DNA of 12,093 nucleotides from Clostridia bacterium (GTDB lineage: Bacteria; Bacillota; Clostridia; Oscillospirales; UBA644). Under the pieces are notes generated by a model, which was not told the DNA's origin, did no database searches, and saw only the letters and a program-made list of their open reading frames with translations. The stretch lies in assembly GCA_017424085.1 (NCBI GenBank), contig JAFPBP010000169.1, positions 1-12,093 on the forward strand, in the 5' to 3' direction. Within the stretch, counting starts at the first letter, position 1; the number at the start of each line of letters is the position of its first letter. Positions 1 through 7,912 of the stretch are shown here, piece after piece. Position numbers and translations under genes: made by a program.

Positions 1-1360
1 GAGAGGATCCCTTTTTCGTCTTATAATTGATCTCAAACACAGGCGCACCCGCATTTTCGGGCATGGATGCTTCACCCGTAGGGTACATACCAATGAGATT
101 GGAATAATAGGTGCGGAAGGACATTCCGTCCAGAGAGATTCCGTTGCAGGTGACCCGCAGGTCGTCACGGTCGGAGGATTCCGCACCCGTGATGGTGAAG
201 GAATAGGTTCCGTCGTTGGGGATGGTGACGGAGAGGTCCGCCAGATCCTGAAGGTACTCCGCAAAGAGCATCTTAGAGCAATAGCGATAGGGCGTCCATT
301 CCAGCCAGGAGAAGACCTCGTCGGAGATGGCGTAGACCACGGGGCGATCCTCGAACATGACGTAGACCGTATGGTCCACAGTTTTCCCGATGTAATAGGT
401 CACGTCGAAGTTTTCGTACACGCCCGTGGGCTTGGAGGAATCGTAATAGGTGTTGACCCCGTTGTTATAGGTGGTGGGGTTGGGATCGGCGTAAACCGAC
501 AGCACAAGCTCGGTGCGGGAGGCGGCGTCCAGCCCGTATTGGGGCAGATCCGCATCGGTAACGCAGACCTGAACCACGTCGTCTGCGATGAGAGCGACCA
601 TGGTCTTCATTACGTTTTCAATGCATCCCGTATCCACACCCCAACGGAAGGGTGCGGTCATGACCACACCGCTGAACAGCATGGCTTCGGTCTTCTGCTC
701 CTCCTCGGTGGTGCGACGGATCTGATAGGAGGGGAACACGGGAGAATTGATCTTCAAAGCCTGAAAATCGTCCAGAGGAACGAAGGTTTTGTAGATCTTC
801 GGATCGCAGTATTCACGGATGGACATGAGATACCGCTCCGCCAGCATATCGTCGATAAGATAGACGGTAGTCTCCCCTTCAACCGACATATAATAATAGT
901 CCTTGGTGAGGGTCTCGTTTCCGATATGGAAGGTGACCTCGGCACCGCTGTGCGCCTTGATGGTGATGGTCGCCTGCGGCTTATCCAAGCCAAAGCGGCT
1001 CATATTCTGACAATCCGGATCCACGATCGTTTCCAGAGCCAGCGTTTCCACGCTGTAGAACAGCCCCGAAGCAGAAGCAGACAGAAGAGGGATCATCTCG
1101 AAGTCCACGATATAGACGTTCTTTCCTTCCATGCGGACACGGTAGGTATCAACGGTGTTTTTGACCTCCATGTAATCCACGCTGACGGGGGTGAAGTGAT
1201 AGACCTTGATGCCCTCGTCGTTGATGGTCAGACCGAAGTCCAGGTCCTCCTCAGGAGGCTCCTCCATGGGATCGATTTTTTGAATCAGAAGGATGCCAAC
1301 CGCCAGCAGGGCGCAGACAAGGACACCGATTCCGATGAAGAGTAAGCGTTTTTTGATCAT
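1..1360 (-). CDS. DUF4340-like membrane-anchored protein (partial, C-terminus beyond window)
   Basis: The minus-strand frame is open from an ATG at 1360 to the left edge (453 codons, no stop), so the C-terminus is missing. Residues about 4-27 form one hydrophobic segment after a basic MIKKR start, giving a signal anchor with the rest outside the membrane. The body has repeated beta-rich stretches with the pattern of DUF4340 proteins, for example the FGLDKPQATITI region near residue 125 and a similar YGLDAASRTELVLSVY region near residue 285. The start codon overlaps the stop of the GldG-like gene (ATGA) and has only a weak ribosome binding site, suggesting translational coupling. As last visible gene of the ABC cassette it probably works with the GldG-like protein outside the cell. 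The family is commonly found beside GldG-type ABC systems, but its biochemical role is not known. The family assignment rests on remembered pattern and context. Confidence 0.8.
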   Translation of the reverse strand, partial: MIKKRLLFIGIGVLVCALLAVGILLIQKIDPMEEPPEEDLDFGLTINDEGIKVYHFTPVSVDYMEVKNTVDTYRVRMEGKNVYIVDFEMIPLLSASASGLFYSVETLALETIVDPDCQNMSRFGLDKPQATITIKAHSGAEVTFHIGNETLTKDYYYMSVEGETTVYLIDDMLAERYLMSIREYCDPKIYKTFVPLDDFQALKINSPVFPSYQIRRTTEEEQKTEAMLFSGVVMTAPFRWGVDTGCIENVMKTMVALIADDVVQVCVTDADLPQYGLDAASRTELVLSVYADPNPTTYNNGVNTYYDSSKPTGVYENFDVTYYIGKTVDHTVYVMFEDRPVVYAISDEVFSWLEWTPYRYCSKMLFAEYLQDLADLSVTIPNDGTYSFTITGAESSDRDDLRVTCNGISLDGMSFRTYYSNLIGMYPTGEASMPENAGAPVFEINYKTKKGSS

Positions 1361-2964
1361 AAGTGTTTCCGACGTCTCCAAATCAAGAGTCCGCAGATCA
1401 GGAAGGCAGCGGGGATCACCGCGATGGTGATGGCGAAGACGGCAACGATCTGTCCGTTGCTCTCAAACTTCAGCGTATCGGTCAGAAGGCTGACGGTCTG
1501 AATGTGCTGGAAGATATCCTCGCTCTGCGCCGCCATGAAATTGACCAGCTGCGCCACGTATTCCTGCGTCGCCTGGTTTTCACTGTCTACGTTGGTGATA
1601 AAGTAATCGTCTACCAGAGAGGTGGTTCCGAAGACGGCTACGGTGGTGGAATAGGTATCCAGATTATCGTAGCGGGAGCGGATGCTGATCAAGCCCACGT
1701 CAAACGGTCCTGCAGTATCTCCCTCTTCCCGCTTGATTCCCGTAAAGTCCTTGCGAGGAGCCGCCTGGAATCGGGAGAATGCGGAATCAGCCGTATTCAA
1801 AAGAGTATAAACCTTGATGTTGTCCTGCTCCTTGAAGAGCTTTTTCAGAGCACGGGTCTTACCCAACTCCAGCTTCAGATCGAAGTTCCCCGAGGACAGG
1901 GTTCCGGTCATGGCGTACGCCTCCTCGGAATAGTCCACGCGGAAGGTGGGATACGCACCCGTAAGAGTGTTACTGTGGTCGGGATCGTAGATATACTCTT
2001 TTCCGAAGCCCACGCCCCACTCCTCAAGGTAGGAGACCAGCTGGGTATCGGTATTGCAGTATTCCATATCGGCGAAGACCATCATGCTCTTTCCTTCCAG
2101 ACCGTCGTTGGACAGGAAAGTATCGATCTTCTTGATGTCGCTTGCGCTGTACTGACGGGAAGGATCGCAGATGACGATCATCTGATATTCATTGGGGATG
2201 GCATCAACGGTGGTCAGCTCCACCACGTCAACGGAGAAGCCGTCGTCTGCCATGATCTCACGGAAATAGTACAGTTCCTTTTCTCCGTGACCGCTGAGCA
2301 GAGCGATCTTCTTCATATCGGGGTTGGTGGTGTAGCGGATGCCCGTATTCAGACGGTTCTCCAGCGCCAGATGCTGACTGTTGGAGAAGAGAGAATTGCG
2401 GATGAAGCGGTAGCGCCCCGTATCGGGGGAATAGACGATGAGGACGGGATCGTCATCCAGATCGTCGGTGACGGGCAGATTGTTGCGCTCCGCAAAGAAT
2501 TCGGGGTTGTAGTAATGGTCCACGTAATAGACCTTGACGTGCTCGGAGATCTCCGCATAGCGGTCCAGGGTTTCCACGATATACTTATGAACCGAAACAC
2601 CCAAGCCGTTTTTGTCGGACTGGGTGGGATCGGCGGAGGTGGAATAGTTCCGCCAAGAGACCTCGTCGCCCAGAACGATGAATTCCACGTCGTGCTTCAG
2701 CCCCTGCAGATAATCCACAGTCTGCTCGCTGACCGAGAACAGCTGACGCTCGGTCAGATCCCATTTAAGCACGAAACGCTGGGAGGCAAGCCCCGTAAAC
2801 ACGTTCAAGCCGATCATCAGCGCCACGAAAATGACGGTGAAGATCGTGGCGGCGGCGCCGTAGCGCACCTTCGCCCAAAAGCTCTTGCGTACCTCTACGT
2901 GATACGCCAGCTCGGCGTTGTCCTCCGAGAGAAGAATGCCGGTTTCTTTTACTTTCTTTTTCAT
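1357..2964 (-). CDS. GldG-like ABC transporter auxiliary protein
   Basis: This 535-residue protein has a transmembrane helix near residues 38-58 and a second at the C-terminus (about 508-528) followed by RRRKHL. The large domain between should lie outside the membrane. The N-terminal part has the GldG / ABC-transporter-auxiliary pattern: WDLTERQLFSVSEQT just after the first helix, then a thioredoxin-like stretch and a LSGHGEKEL motif near 223-231. GldG-type proteins pair with a GldA ATPase and a GldF permease; their exact task is unresolved. I chose the ATG at 2964 over an in-frame GTG at 2973, because the GTG lies inside the ribosome binding site AGGAGGTG (2971-2978), which is 6 nt from the ATG. 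That site also overlaps the permease stop codon, so the genes are probably translationally coupled. The downstream DUF4340 gene overlaps by 4 bp. Family call is confident; function is not. Confidence 0.87.
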   Translation of the reverse strand: MKKKVKETGILLSEDNAELAYHVEVRKSFWAKVRYGAAATIFTVIFVALMIGLNVFTGLASQRFVLKWDLTERQLFSVSEQTVDYLQGLKHDVEFIVLGDEVSWRNYSTSADPTQSDKNGLGVSVHKYIVETLDRYAEISEHVKVYYVDHYYNPEFFAERNNLPVTDDLDDDPVLIVYSPDTGRYRFIRNSLFSNSQHLALENRLNTGIRYTTNPDMKKIALLSGHGEKELYYFREIMADDGFSVDVVELTTVDAIPNEYQMIVICDPSRQYSASDIKKIDTFLSNDGLEGKSMMVFADMEYCNTDTQLVSYLEEWGVGFGKEYIYDPDHSNTLTGAYPTFRVDYSEEAYAMTGTLSSGNFDLKLELGKTRALKKLFKEQDNIKVYTLLNTADSAFSRFQAAPRKDFTGIKREEGDTAGPFDVGLISIRSRYDNLDTYSTTVAVFGTTSLVDDYFITNVDSENQATQEYVAQLVNFMAAQSEDIFQHIQTVSLLTDTLKFESNGQIVAVFAITIAVIPAAFLICGLLIWRRRKHL

Positions 2965-2970
2965 CTCCGA

Positions 2971-2978
2971 CACCTCCT
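2971..2978 (-). promoter_or_regulatory. Ribosome binding site fixing the GldG-like start
   Basis: AGGAGGTG on the minus strand, 6 nt upstream of the ATG at 2964. It contains the alternative GTG start at 2973 and overlaps the TGA stop of the permease (2978-2980), which argues for the ATG start and for coupling to the permease. Confidence 0.8.
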
Positions 2979-3703
2979 CAGCGCCAGCGGCGGCGTTCGA
3001 GAACCCGCGCGGTCAAAAACAAGAATACGGCAGAAACGGACAGGTAGAAGACCACTGCGGTCAGGTCCAGAATTCCGCCTGCGAAATTATCGTACCACAG
3101 GAAGATATTCATCTTCTGCAGAGCGTCGGGGAACCATTTCATCCAAGCGGGGAGAAGCCCGTACAGGAAGGACGCCACGAAATCCACCATCATCAAAAGG
3201 AGGAACACGGCGGCGGTTCCGCCTGCGGCAACGATAGCATTTTCGGTCAGAGACGAAACGAACAGGGCAATGGCAACCATGGTACAGCCCAAAAGGATCG
3301 TTCCGATGAAATTTGCCAGGTTTGTGCCTCCGTCGGGAGAACCGAACATGTCAATGATGAAAACGTAAACAAGGTTGATCAGCGTACAAGCCACGTAGAC
3401 CGCCATACCGCCCAGATATTTACCTAACACCACGCCCGTGATGCTGACGGGAGAGGTGAAGATCAGCTGGTCGGTGCGATTTTTTCTCTCTTCCGAGAAA
3501 AAGCGCATGGCAAGCACCGAAACGATGATGATATTAACGATAAAGAGCCACAAGCCGAAGTAATACCCCATGTAGCTGGTGTTCTGCAAAACCACGTTCA
3601 AGCCGAAGAACAGAGCCGACATAAAGGCGTAAATGGAAAGAATCAGATATGCGGTGGAGTTCTTGAAGAAGCCCACCAGCTCCCGTTTCAGAATCGCGAT
3701 CAT
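2978..3703 (-). CDS. ABC-2 type permease (GldF-like)
   Basis: A 241-residue integral membrane protein with about six hydrophobic segments (roughly residues 17-36, 50-68, 92-116, 131-150, 157-178, 214-234). After the second helix comes the conserved cytoplasmic stretch EERKNRTDQLIFTSPVS, typical of ABC-2 and GldF-type permeases, where the loop contacts the ATPase. Length matches single-domain GldF-like permeases, so a homodimer with two ATPase subunits is the likely pore. The ATG overlaps the ATPase stop by 4 bp (ATGA) and is preceded by AAGGAGG at about 3716-3722, so the two are co-translated. The substrate cannot be told from sequence. In Bacteroidota the homologous complex is needed for gliding; nothing else here points to gliding. 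Confidence 0.9.
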   Translation of the reverse strand: MIAILKRELVGFFKNSTAYLILSIYAFMSALFFGLNVVLQNTSYMGYYFGLWLFIVNIIIVSVLAMRFFSEERKNRTDQLIFTSPVSITGVVLGKYLGGMAVYVACTLINLVYVFIIDMFGSPDGGTNLANFIGTILLGCTMVAIALFVSSLTENAIVAAGGTAAVFLLLMMVDFVASFLYGLLPAWMKWFPDALQKMNIFLWYDNFAGGILDLTAVVFYLSVSAVFLFLTARVLERRRWR

Positions 3704-4713
3704 TGTGCGTCATCCTCCTTCGTTTCTTCCGAGGGGTTTGCCTCGTCCAGCGTGAGAGGTCCGTCGGCGGGTTCGGTCGATTTCGACTCGTCCACCAGCT
3801 GAAGGAAGATATCCTCCAGAGAGACGCCCACGGGAGTGATGACCAGAATGTACCATCCGCGCTTCGCGCATTCCTCAAACAGGGCGCGACGGATATCCAC
3901 GTCCTTTTCCGCCTCGATCAGAACGTCCACGGTGCCGGGCTCCATGGATCCCTTCATCTCCACGCGGAGCATACCGGGAATCTGAGAAAGCACGGGGACA
4001 ACCTGATCCTCGGGAGCGGCAAGGCGCACCACGTAACGGCTGTTGGCGGTGGTGGAGCGCGCCAGATCCTCAGTCAGCGCGTCGGCTACAAGATGCCCCT
4101 CGTTGACGATGATGACCCGCTCACAAATTGCCTGGATCTCGGACAAAACGTGAGAGGACAGGATGACCGTACGGGTCTGCCCCAGCTTCAGGATCAGATT
4201 ACGGATCTCGACGATCTCCTTGGGGTCAAGACCCACGGTGGGCTCGTCCAGAATCAGAATGCGAGGATCGTTGATCAGCGCCTGAGCCAGCCCCACGCGC
4301 TGACGGTATCCCTTGGACAAATTGCGCACCATACGGTGACGAACGTGCCCGATGCGAACTACCTCGCAGATCTCGTTGAGGTGCTCCTTGCGGGGGAACT
4401 TGCATTTCTTCAAGCCAAAGACGAAATTCAGATATTCGTCCACCGTCATATCCATGTACAAGGGGGGAATTTCGGGGAGATATCCCACGTATTCCTTCGC
4501 CTTTTCGGGGGCGTCCATCATATTGTACCCATTGACGTAAACCGTTCCCACGGTGGGAGCGATGTAGCCGGTGAGCATGTTCATCGTGGTACTCTTCCCT
4601 GCGCCGTTGGGACCGAGGAAGCCGACGATCTCACCTCTTCGAATGGTAAAGGTCAGATTGTCAACGGCGGTCTTTTTCCCGTAGCGCTTGGTAAGCCCGG
4701 TGACTTCGATCAT
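3700..4713 (-). CDS. ABC transporter ATP-binding protein (GldA-like)
   Basis: A cytoplasmic ATPase of 337 residues that should power the neighbouring permease. Visible motifs: Walker A GPNGAGKST at 34-42, a Q-loop region YLPEIPPLY near 79-86 with Glu in place of the usual Gln, signature LSKGYRQRV at 132-140, Walker B ILILDEPT at 152-159, D-loop just after, and switch His188. The LPE Q-loop and LSKGY signature are normal for the GldA/CcmA-type ABC-2 subfamily, so they are not defects. Residues about 220-305 form a C-terminal accessory domain. The last 30 residues are acidic and low-complexity, an extension that looks disordered. The ATG is preceded by AAAGGAG. Only 24 bp separate it from aspS, with no clear terminator, so readthrough from aspS is possible. 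Class assignment is firm; substrate unknown. Confidence 0.94.
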   Translation of the reverse strand: MIEVTGLTKRYGKKTAVDNLTFTIRRGEIVGFLGPNGAGKSTTMNMLTGYIAPTVGTVYVNGYNMMDAPEKAKEYVGYLPEIPPLYMDMTVDEYLNFVFGLKKCKFPRKEHLNEICEVVRIGHVRHRMVRNLSKGYRQRVGLAQALINDPRILILDEPTVGLDPKEIVEIRNLILKLGQTRTVILSSHVLSEIQAICERVIIVNEGHLVADALTEDLARSTTANSRYVVRLAAPEDQVVPVLSQIPGMLRVEMKGSMEPGTVDVLIEAEKDVDIRRALFEECAKRGWYILVITPVGVSLEDIFLQLVDESKSTEPADGPLTLDEANPSEETKEDDAQ

Positions 4714-4737
4714 AAGTGCAACTCCTTTTGGGGGAAA

Positions 4738-6516
4738 TTATTCTTCAATATCCGTGGCGATGTGCAGGATCTTCAGCTGCTCCGCATCCACGGGCGCGGG
4801 ACAGTCGGTCATCAGCTCGGAGGCGTTCTGAACCTTCGGATAGGCAACCACGTCACGGAGGGATTCACAGCCCAGCATCTGCATGACCAGACGGTCCAGA
4901 CCCAGACCCATACCGCCGTGAGGAGGAGCGCCGTAGCGGAAGGCGTCGGTCAGATAGCCGAACTTCTCGTGGGCTTCCTCGTCGGAGAGACCCAAGAGGC
5001 GGAACATGCGGTTCTGCAGGGTGGGATCGGTGATACGGATGGAGCCCGATGCCAGCTCGATGCCGTTGAGGACCAGGTCGTAGCACTTGGCACGGACCTT
5101 GCCCTTATCGGTTTCCAGATAGTCCAGACATTCATCCAAGGGAGAGGTGAAGGGATGGTGCATGGCAAGCCAGGTGCCTGATTCCTCGTCATATTCGAAG
5201 AAGGGGAATTCCACGATCCACAGGAAGCGGTATCCCTCCAGCTTCAGATTCAGCTTCTTTGCCAGATGGTTCCGCAGAGAACCGCAGCAGGACAGAGCCT
5301 TGGTATTGTTGGTGTCGGCGACGATGAGGATCACGTCGCCCTTCTGAGCGCCGGTCTTTTCCAGAATGGCGTTCATTTCCTCCTCGGTCATGAACTTGGC
5401 AAAGGAGGACGCAACGCCGTCGTCGGTGAGACGGATCCAGGCAAGTCCCTTACCGCCCACGCCCTTGACGAATTCAACCAGCTTATCGATCTCCTTACGG
5501 GTCAGGATCGAAACGGCGTTCTCGGCACGCAGAGCGCGAACCGAGCCGCCCCCTGCGATGGCACCGTTGAACACGGCGAAATTGCAGTTACGGACCGTAT
5601 CGGTCAAATTGATGATCTCCATGCCGAAGCGGACGTCGGGCTTATCGGAGCCGTAGCGCTCCATAGCTTCATGATAGGTCATACGGGGCAGGGGCATGGG
5701 GATATCCACGCCCAGAGATTCCTTGAACACCCGCTGAATGAAGCCTTCCCCGATGCGAAGCACGTCTTCCACCTCAACGAAGGACATTTCCAGGTCGATC
5801 TGAGTGAATTCGGGCTGACGGTCGGCGCGCAGGTCCTCGTCGCGGAAGCAACGGGCGATCTGCATATAGCGGTCGAAGCCCGCAACCATGGTCAGCTGCT
5901 TATACAGCTGGGGGGATTGGGGCAGGGCGTAAAACTCACCGGGGTGAATGCGGCTGGGAACCAAAAAGTCCCGCGCGCCCTCGGGAGTGGAGCGAATGAG
6001 CATGGGGGTCTCGATCTCGATGAAGCCGTTTTCATCAAAGTAGTCGCGGGTGATCTTGGTCACTCTGTGGCGGAAGAGAATATTCTTCTGCAGATCGGGA
6101 CGGCGCAGGTCCAGATAACGGTACTTCAGGCGCAGTTCTTCGTTTGCCTTGGAGTTTTCCACGATTTCAAAGGGAGGGGTTTCGGACTTACCGAGAACGG
6201 TCAGATCGGAAACGAGAACCTCCACGTCGCCCGTATCCATCTTTGCGTTGCGGGTCTCCTCGCTGCGCATGCGGACGGTACCCACGGCGGTGATCACGTC
6301 CTCGGGACGGAGGGCGTACGCCTGATCGAAAAGCTCCTTGTTTTCGTTTTCGTCAAAGGTCAACTGCAAAATGCCGGTACGGTCCCGCAGGGTGATGAAG
6401 ATCAGCCCGCCCAAGGGACGGCGGCGCTGAACCCAGCCGTAGACCTGTACGGTCTTGCCTGCGTCGCAGGCACGGAATTCACCGCAATAGGCGGTGCGGT
6501 TCAATTCTTTTCCCAT
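4738..6516 (-). CDS. aspS: Aspartyl-tRNA synthetase
   Basis: Charges tRNA-Asp with aspartate in the cytoplasm. At 592 residues it has the full bacterial-type length. The N-terminal OB-fold anticodon-binding domain covers about residues 1-110 (GWVQRRRPLGGLIF near 27-40). The class II catalytic core follows, with QSPQLYKQ at 200-207, motif 2 FRDEDLRADRQPEF at 224-237 and motif 3 GLGLDR at 537-542. The bacterial GAD insertion domain lies about 310-430. Leu35 sits where discriminating enzymes such as that of E. coli have Leu and some non-discriminating ones have His, so a discriminating enzyme is favoured but not proven. The start ATG follows AGAAGGATG. It lies 77 bp after hisS, the usual Firmicute order, and may have its own weak promoter in that gap. 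No defects are visible. Confidence 0.98.
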   Translation of the reverse strand: MGKELNRTAYCGEFRACDAGKTVQVYGWVQRRRPLGGLIFITLRDRTGILQLTFDENENKELFDQAYALRPEDVITAVGTVRMRSEETRNAKMDTGDVEVLVSDLTVLGKSETPPFEIVENSKANEELRLKYRYLDLRRPDLQKNILFRHRVTKITRDYFDENGFIEIETPMLIRSTPEGARDFLVPSRIHPGEFYALPQSPQLYKQLTMVAGFDRYMQIARCFRDEDLRADRQPEFTQIDLEMSFVEVEDVLRIGEGFIQRVFKESLGVDIPMPLPRMTYHEAMERYGSDKPDVRFGMEIINLTDTVRNCNFAVFNGAIAGGGSVRALRAENAVSILTRKEIDKLVEFVKGVGGKGLAWIRLTDDGVASSFAKFMTEEEMNAILEKTGAQKGDVILIVADTNNTKALSCCGSLRNHLAKKLNLKLEGYRFLWIVEFPFFEYDEESGTWLAMHHPFTSPLDECLDYLETDKGKVRAKCYDLVLNGIELASGSIRITDPTLQNRMFRLLGLSDEEAHEKFGYLTDAFRYGAPPHGGMGLGLDRLVMQMLGCESLRDVVAYPKVQNASELMTDCPAPVDAEQLKILHIATDIEE

Positions 6517-6548
6517 AATGTTACATCCTTCTTATAGTTTACTTCAAA

Positions 6549-6557
6549 ATAATATCA
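6549..6557 (-). promoter_or_regulatory. Candidate extended -10 promoter before aspS
   Basis: In the AT-rich 77-bp gap between hisS and aspS the minus strand reads TGATATTAT, an extended -10 (TGnTATTAT). No good -35 hexamer sits 17 bp upstream, so this is a weak candidate. If active it would let aspS and the ABC cassette be transcribed separately from hisS. Confidence 0.3.
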
Positions 6558-6593
6558 GATTTATGAACGAATCCGCATCTTTCCGAGAGAATC

Positions 6594-7853
6594 TCAGAGA
6601 CGCGCCGCAATGGCGTCGGCAGCCTCGGTCAAGGTGGTGGCAAAGGGTTCTCCGCCCGCCATATCCTTCACGGTCACGTTGCCGCTTTCCACCTCGTTAT
6701 CTCCGATGACGATGACGAAGCGGGCGCCGATCTTATCGGCGTATTTCATCTGCGCCTTCAGAGAACGGTCCATCAAATCGGTCTCGGCGCGCAGATCTTT
6801 CGAACGAAGCTCGCTTGCCAAACGATGTGCGGCAGGAACGGCGTTCTTGCCCATGGCGGCAAGGTAAACGCCTGCTCTCTTCTCTTCGGGGAAGAGATTG
6901 CGCTCCCGCATCACGTTGACCAGACGCTCCAGCCCTGCGGCAAAGCCAAGCCCGCAGACCTGCATTTTCCCGTCCAGCTCGGTGACCAGCCCGTCGTACC
7001 GACCGCCGCCCGCGAGAGCAAGCCCCGATACGGGATCGGTGAATTCAAAGACGGTGCGGGTATAATAGTCCAGGCCGCGCACGATGTGGGGATCCACGTT
7101 GAAGGAGATGCCCGCATCGGTCAGAGACGCCTTGAGGGTTTCAAAATGCTCCTTACAATCATCGCAGAGATAATCGAGGATCAGAGGCGCACCTGCGGCA
7201 ATCTCCTTGCAGATGGGGCTCTTGCAGTCCAGGATCCGCATGGGGTTGCGATCCAACCGTCCGCGGCAGGTCTCGCACAGCTCGTCGCTTCGGGAGGAAA
7301 AATATTCCTTCAGCGCCGCATGATAATTCTTTCTGCATTCGGGGCATCCGATGGAGTTGATGTTCAGCCCGATCTCGTTCAGCCCCAATTCCCGCAAGAA
7401 CGACCACGCAAGCTCGATGACCTCACGGTCTGCCTGGGGGGATGCGGTGCCGTACAGCTCGGCGCCGAACTGATGGAATTCGCGGAAGCGTCCCGCCTGG
7501 GGCTTTTCGTAACGAAAGGCGGAAATGATGTAATACGCCTTCAGAGGAAGCAAGCCTCCGAACAGCCCGTGCTCCAGACAAACGCGCACGGCGGAGGCGG
7601 TACCCTCGGGGCGAAGGGTGATGGAACGGTCGCCCTTATCGCGGAAGGTGTACATCTCCTTCTGCACAACGTCGGTGGTGTCCCCCACGCCGCGCTCGAA
7701 CAGCTCGGTGGATTCAAAGGTGGGGAAACGGATCTCCCGATACCCAAACCGATCCGAAACCCGACGGGCGGCATCTTCAATGTACTGCCACTGGCGGGAT
7801 TCCCCGGGCAGAACGTCGTTGGTTCCGCGGGGGGCTTTGATTTCAATAGCCAT
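6594..7853 (-). CDS. hisS: Histidyl-tRNA synthetase
   Basis: Charges tRNA-His with histidine in the cytoplasm. The 419-residue length is typical. Class II motifs are clear: RPEGTASAVR at 81-90, motif 2 region RYEKPQAGRFREFHQFGAE around 114-132, the histidine-specific motif RGLDYYTRTVFE at 259-270, GGGRYDGL at 282-289, and motif 3 GLGFAAGLERL at 301-311. The C-terminal anticodon-binding domain begins about residue 327. The insertion domain (about 168-235) carries eight cysteines in CxxC-like pairs (C170/C173, C193/C196, C210/C215, C230/C233), consistent with metal-binding knuckles; similar cysteine sets occur in clostridial HisRS. The ATG follows GAAAGGAT about 8-10 nt upstream. No T-box leader fits the short gap to the upstream gene, although hisS in many Firmicutes has one. 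Followed by aspS, the usual pair. Confidence 0.98.
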   Translation of the reverse strand: MAIEIKAPRGTNDVLPGESRQWQYIEDAARRVSDRFGYREIRFPTFESTELFERGVGDTTDVVQKEMYTFRDKGDRSITLRPEGTASAVRVCLEHGLFGGLLPLKAYYIISAFRYEKPQAGRFREFHQFGAELYGTASPQADREVIELAWSFLRELGLNEIGLNINSIGCPECRKNYHAALKEYFSSRSDELCETCRGRLDRNPMRILDCKSPICKEIAAGAPLILDYLCDDCKEHFETLKASLTDAGISFNVDPHIVRGLDYYTRTVFEFTDPVSGLALAGGGRYDGLVTELDGKMQVCGLGFAAGLERLVNVMRERNLFPEEKRAGVYLAAMGKNAVPAAHRLASELRSKDLRAETDLMDRSLKAQMKYADKIGARFVIVIGDNEVESGNVTVKDMAGGEPFATTLTEAADAIAARL

Positions 7854-7882
7854 AACTTTCGTATCCTTTCAAACAAGAGCAA

Positions 7883-7900
7883 TGCCCCACGGAAGGGGCA
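7883..7900 (-). terminator. Weak hairpin between the MGS-like gene and hisS
   Basis: The minus strand forms a perfect 6-bp GC-rich stem TGCCCC/GGGGCA with loop TTCCGT, followed by TTGCTCTTGTTTG, which is U-rich but not a clean tract. It lies between the MGS-like stop (7913) and the hisS start (7853). It could attenuate transcription into hisS or simply protect the upstream mRNA end. Confidence 0.35.
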
Positions 7901-7912
7901 ACTGCCGATCAA

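Noticed and set aside
1363..3237. 624-codon plus-strand open frame opposite the GldG-like gene, and other plus-strand frames at 371-1345, 3703-5181, 5266-6537, 6825-7952 and 7949-9178
   Set aside because: All mirror real minus-strand genes; their composition is compositional-shadow-like (rich in His, Gly, Val, Asp) and no family can be recognised.
3700..4713. Defective ABC ATPase because the Q-loop Gln is Glu and the signature is LSKGY
   Set aside because: Both are the normal state in GldA/CcmA-type ABC-2 ATPases, and Walker A, Walker B and the switch His are intact.
4714..4737. Promoter or terminator between aspS and the ABC ATPase
   Set aside because: Only 24 bp, occupied by the ribosome binding site AAAGGAG; no -10 element or stem is visible.
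6570..6600. Possible hairpin GAGATTCTC after hisS as a terminator
   Set aside because: The arms are too short, almost without a loop, and no T-tract follows on the minus strand.
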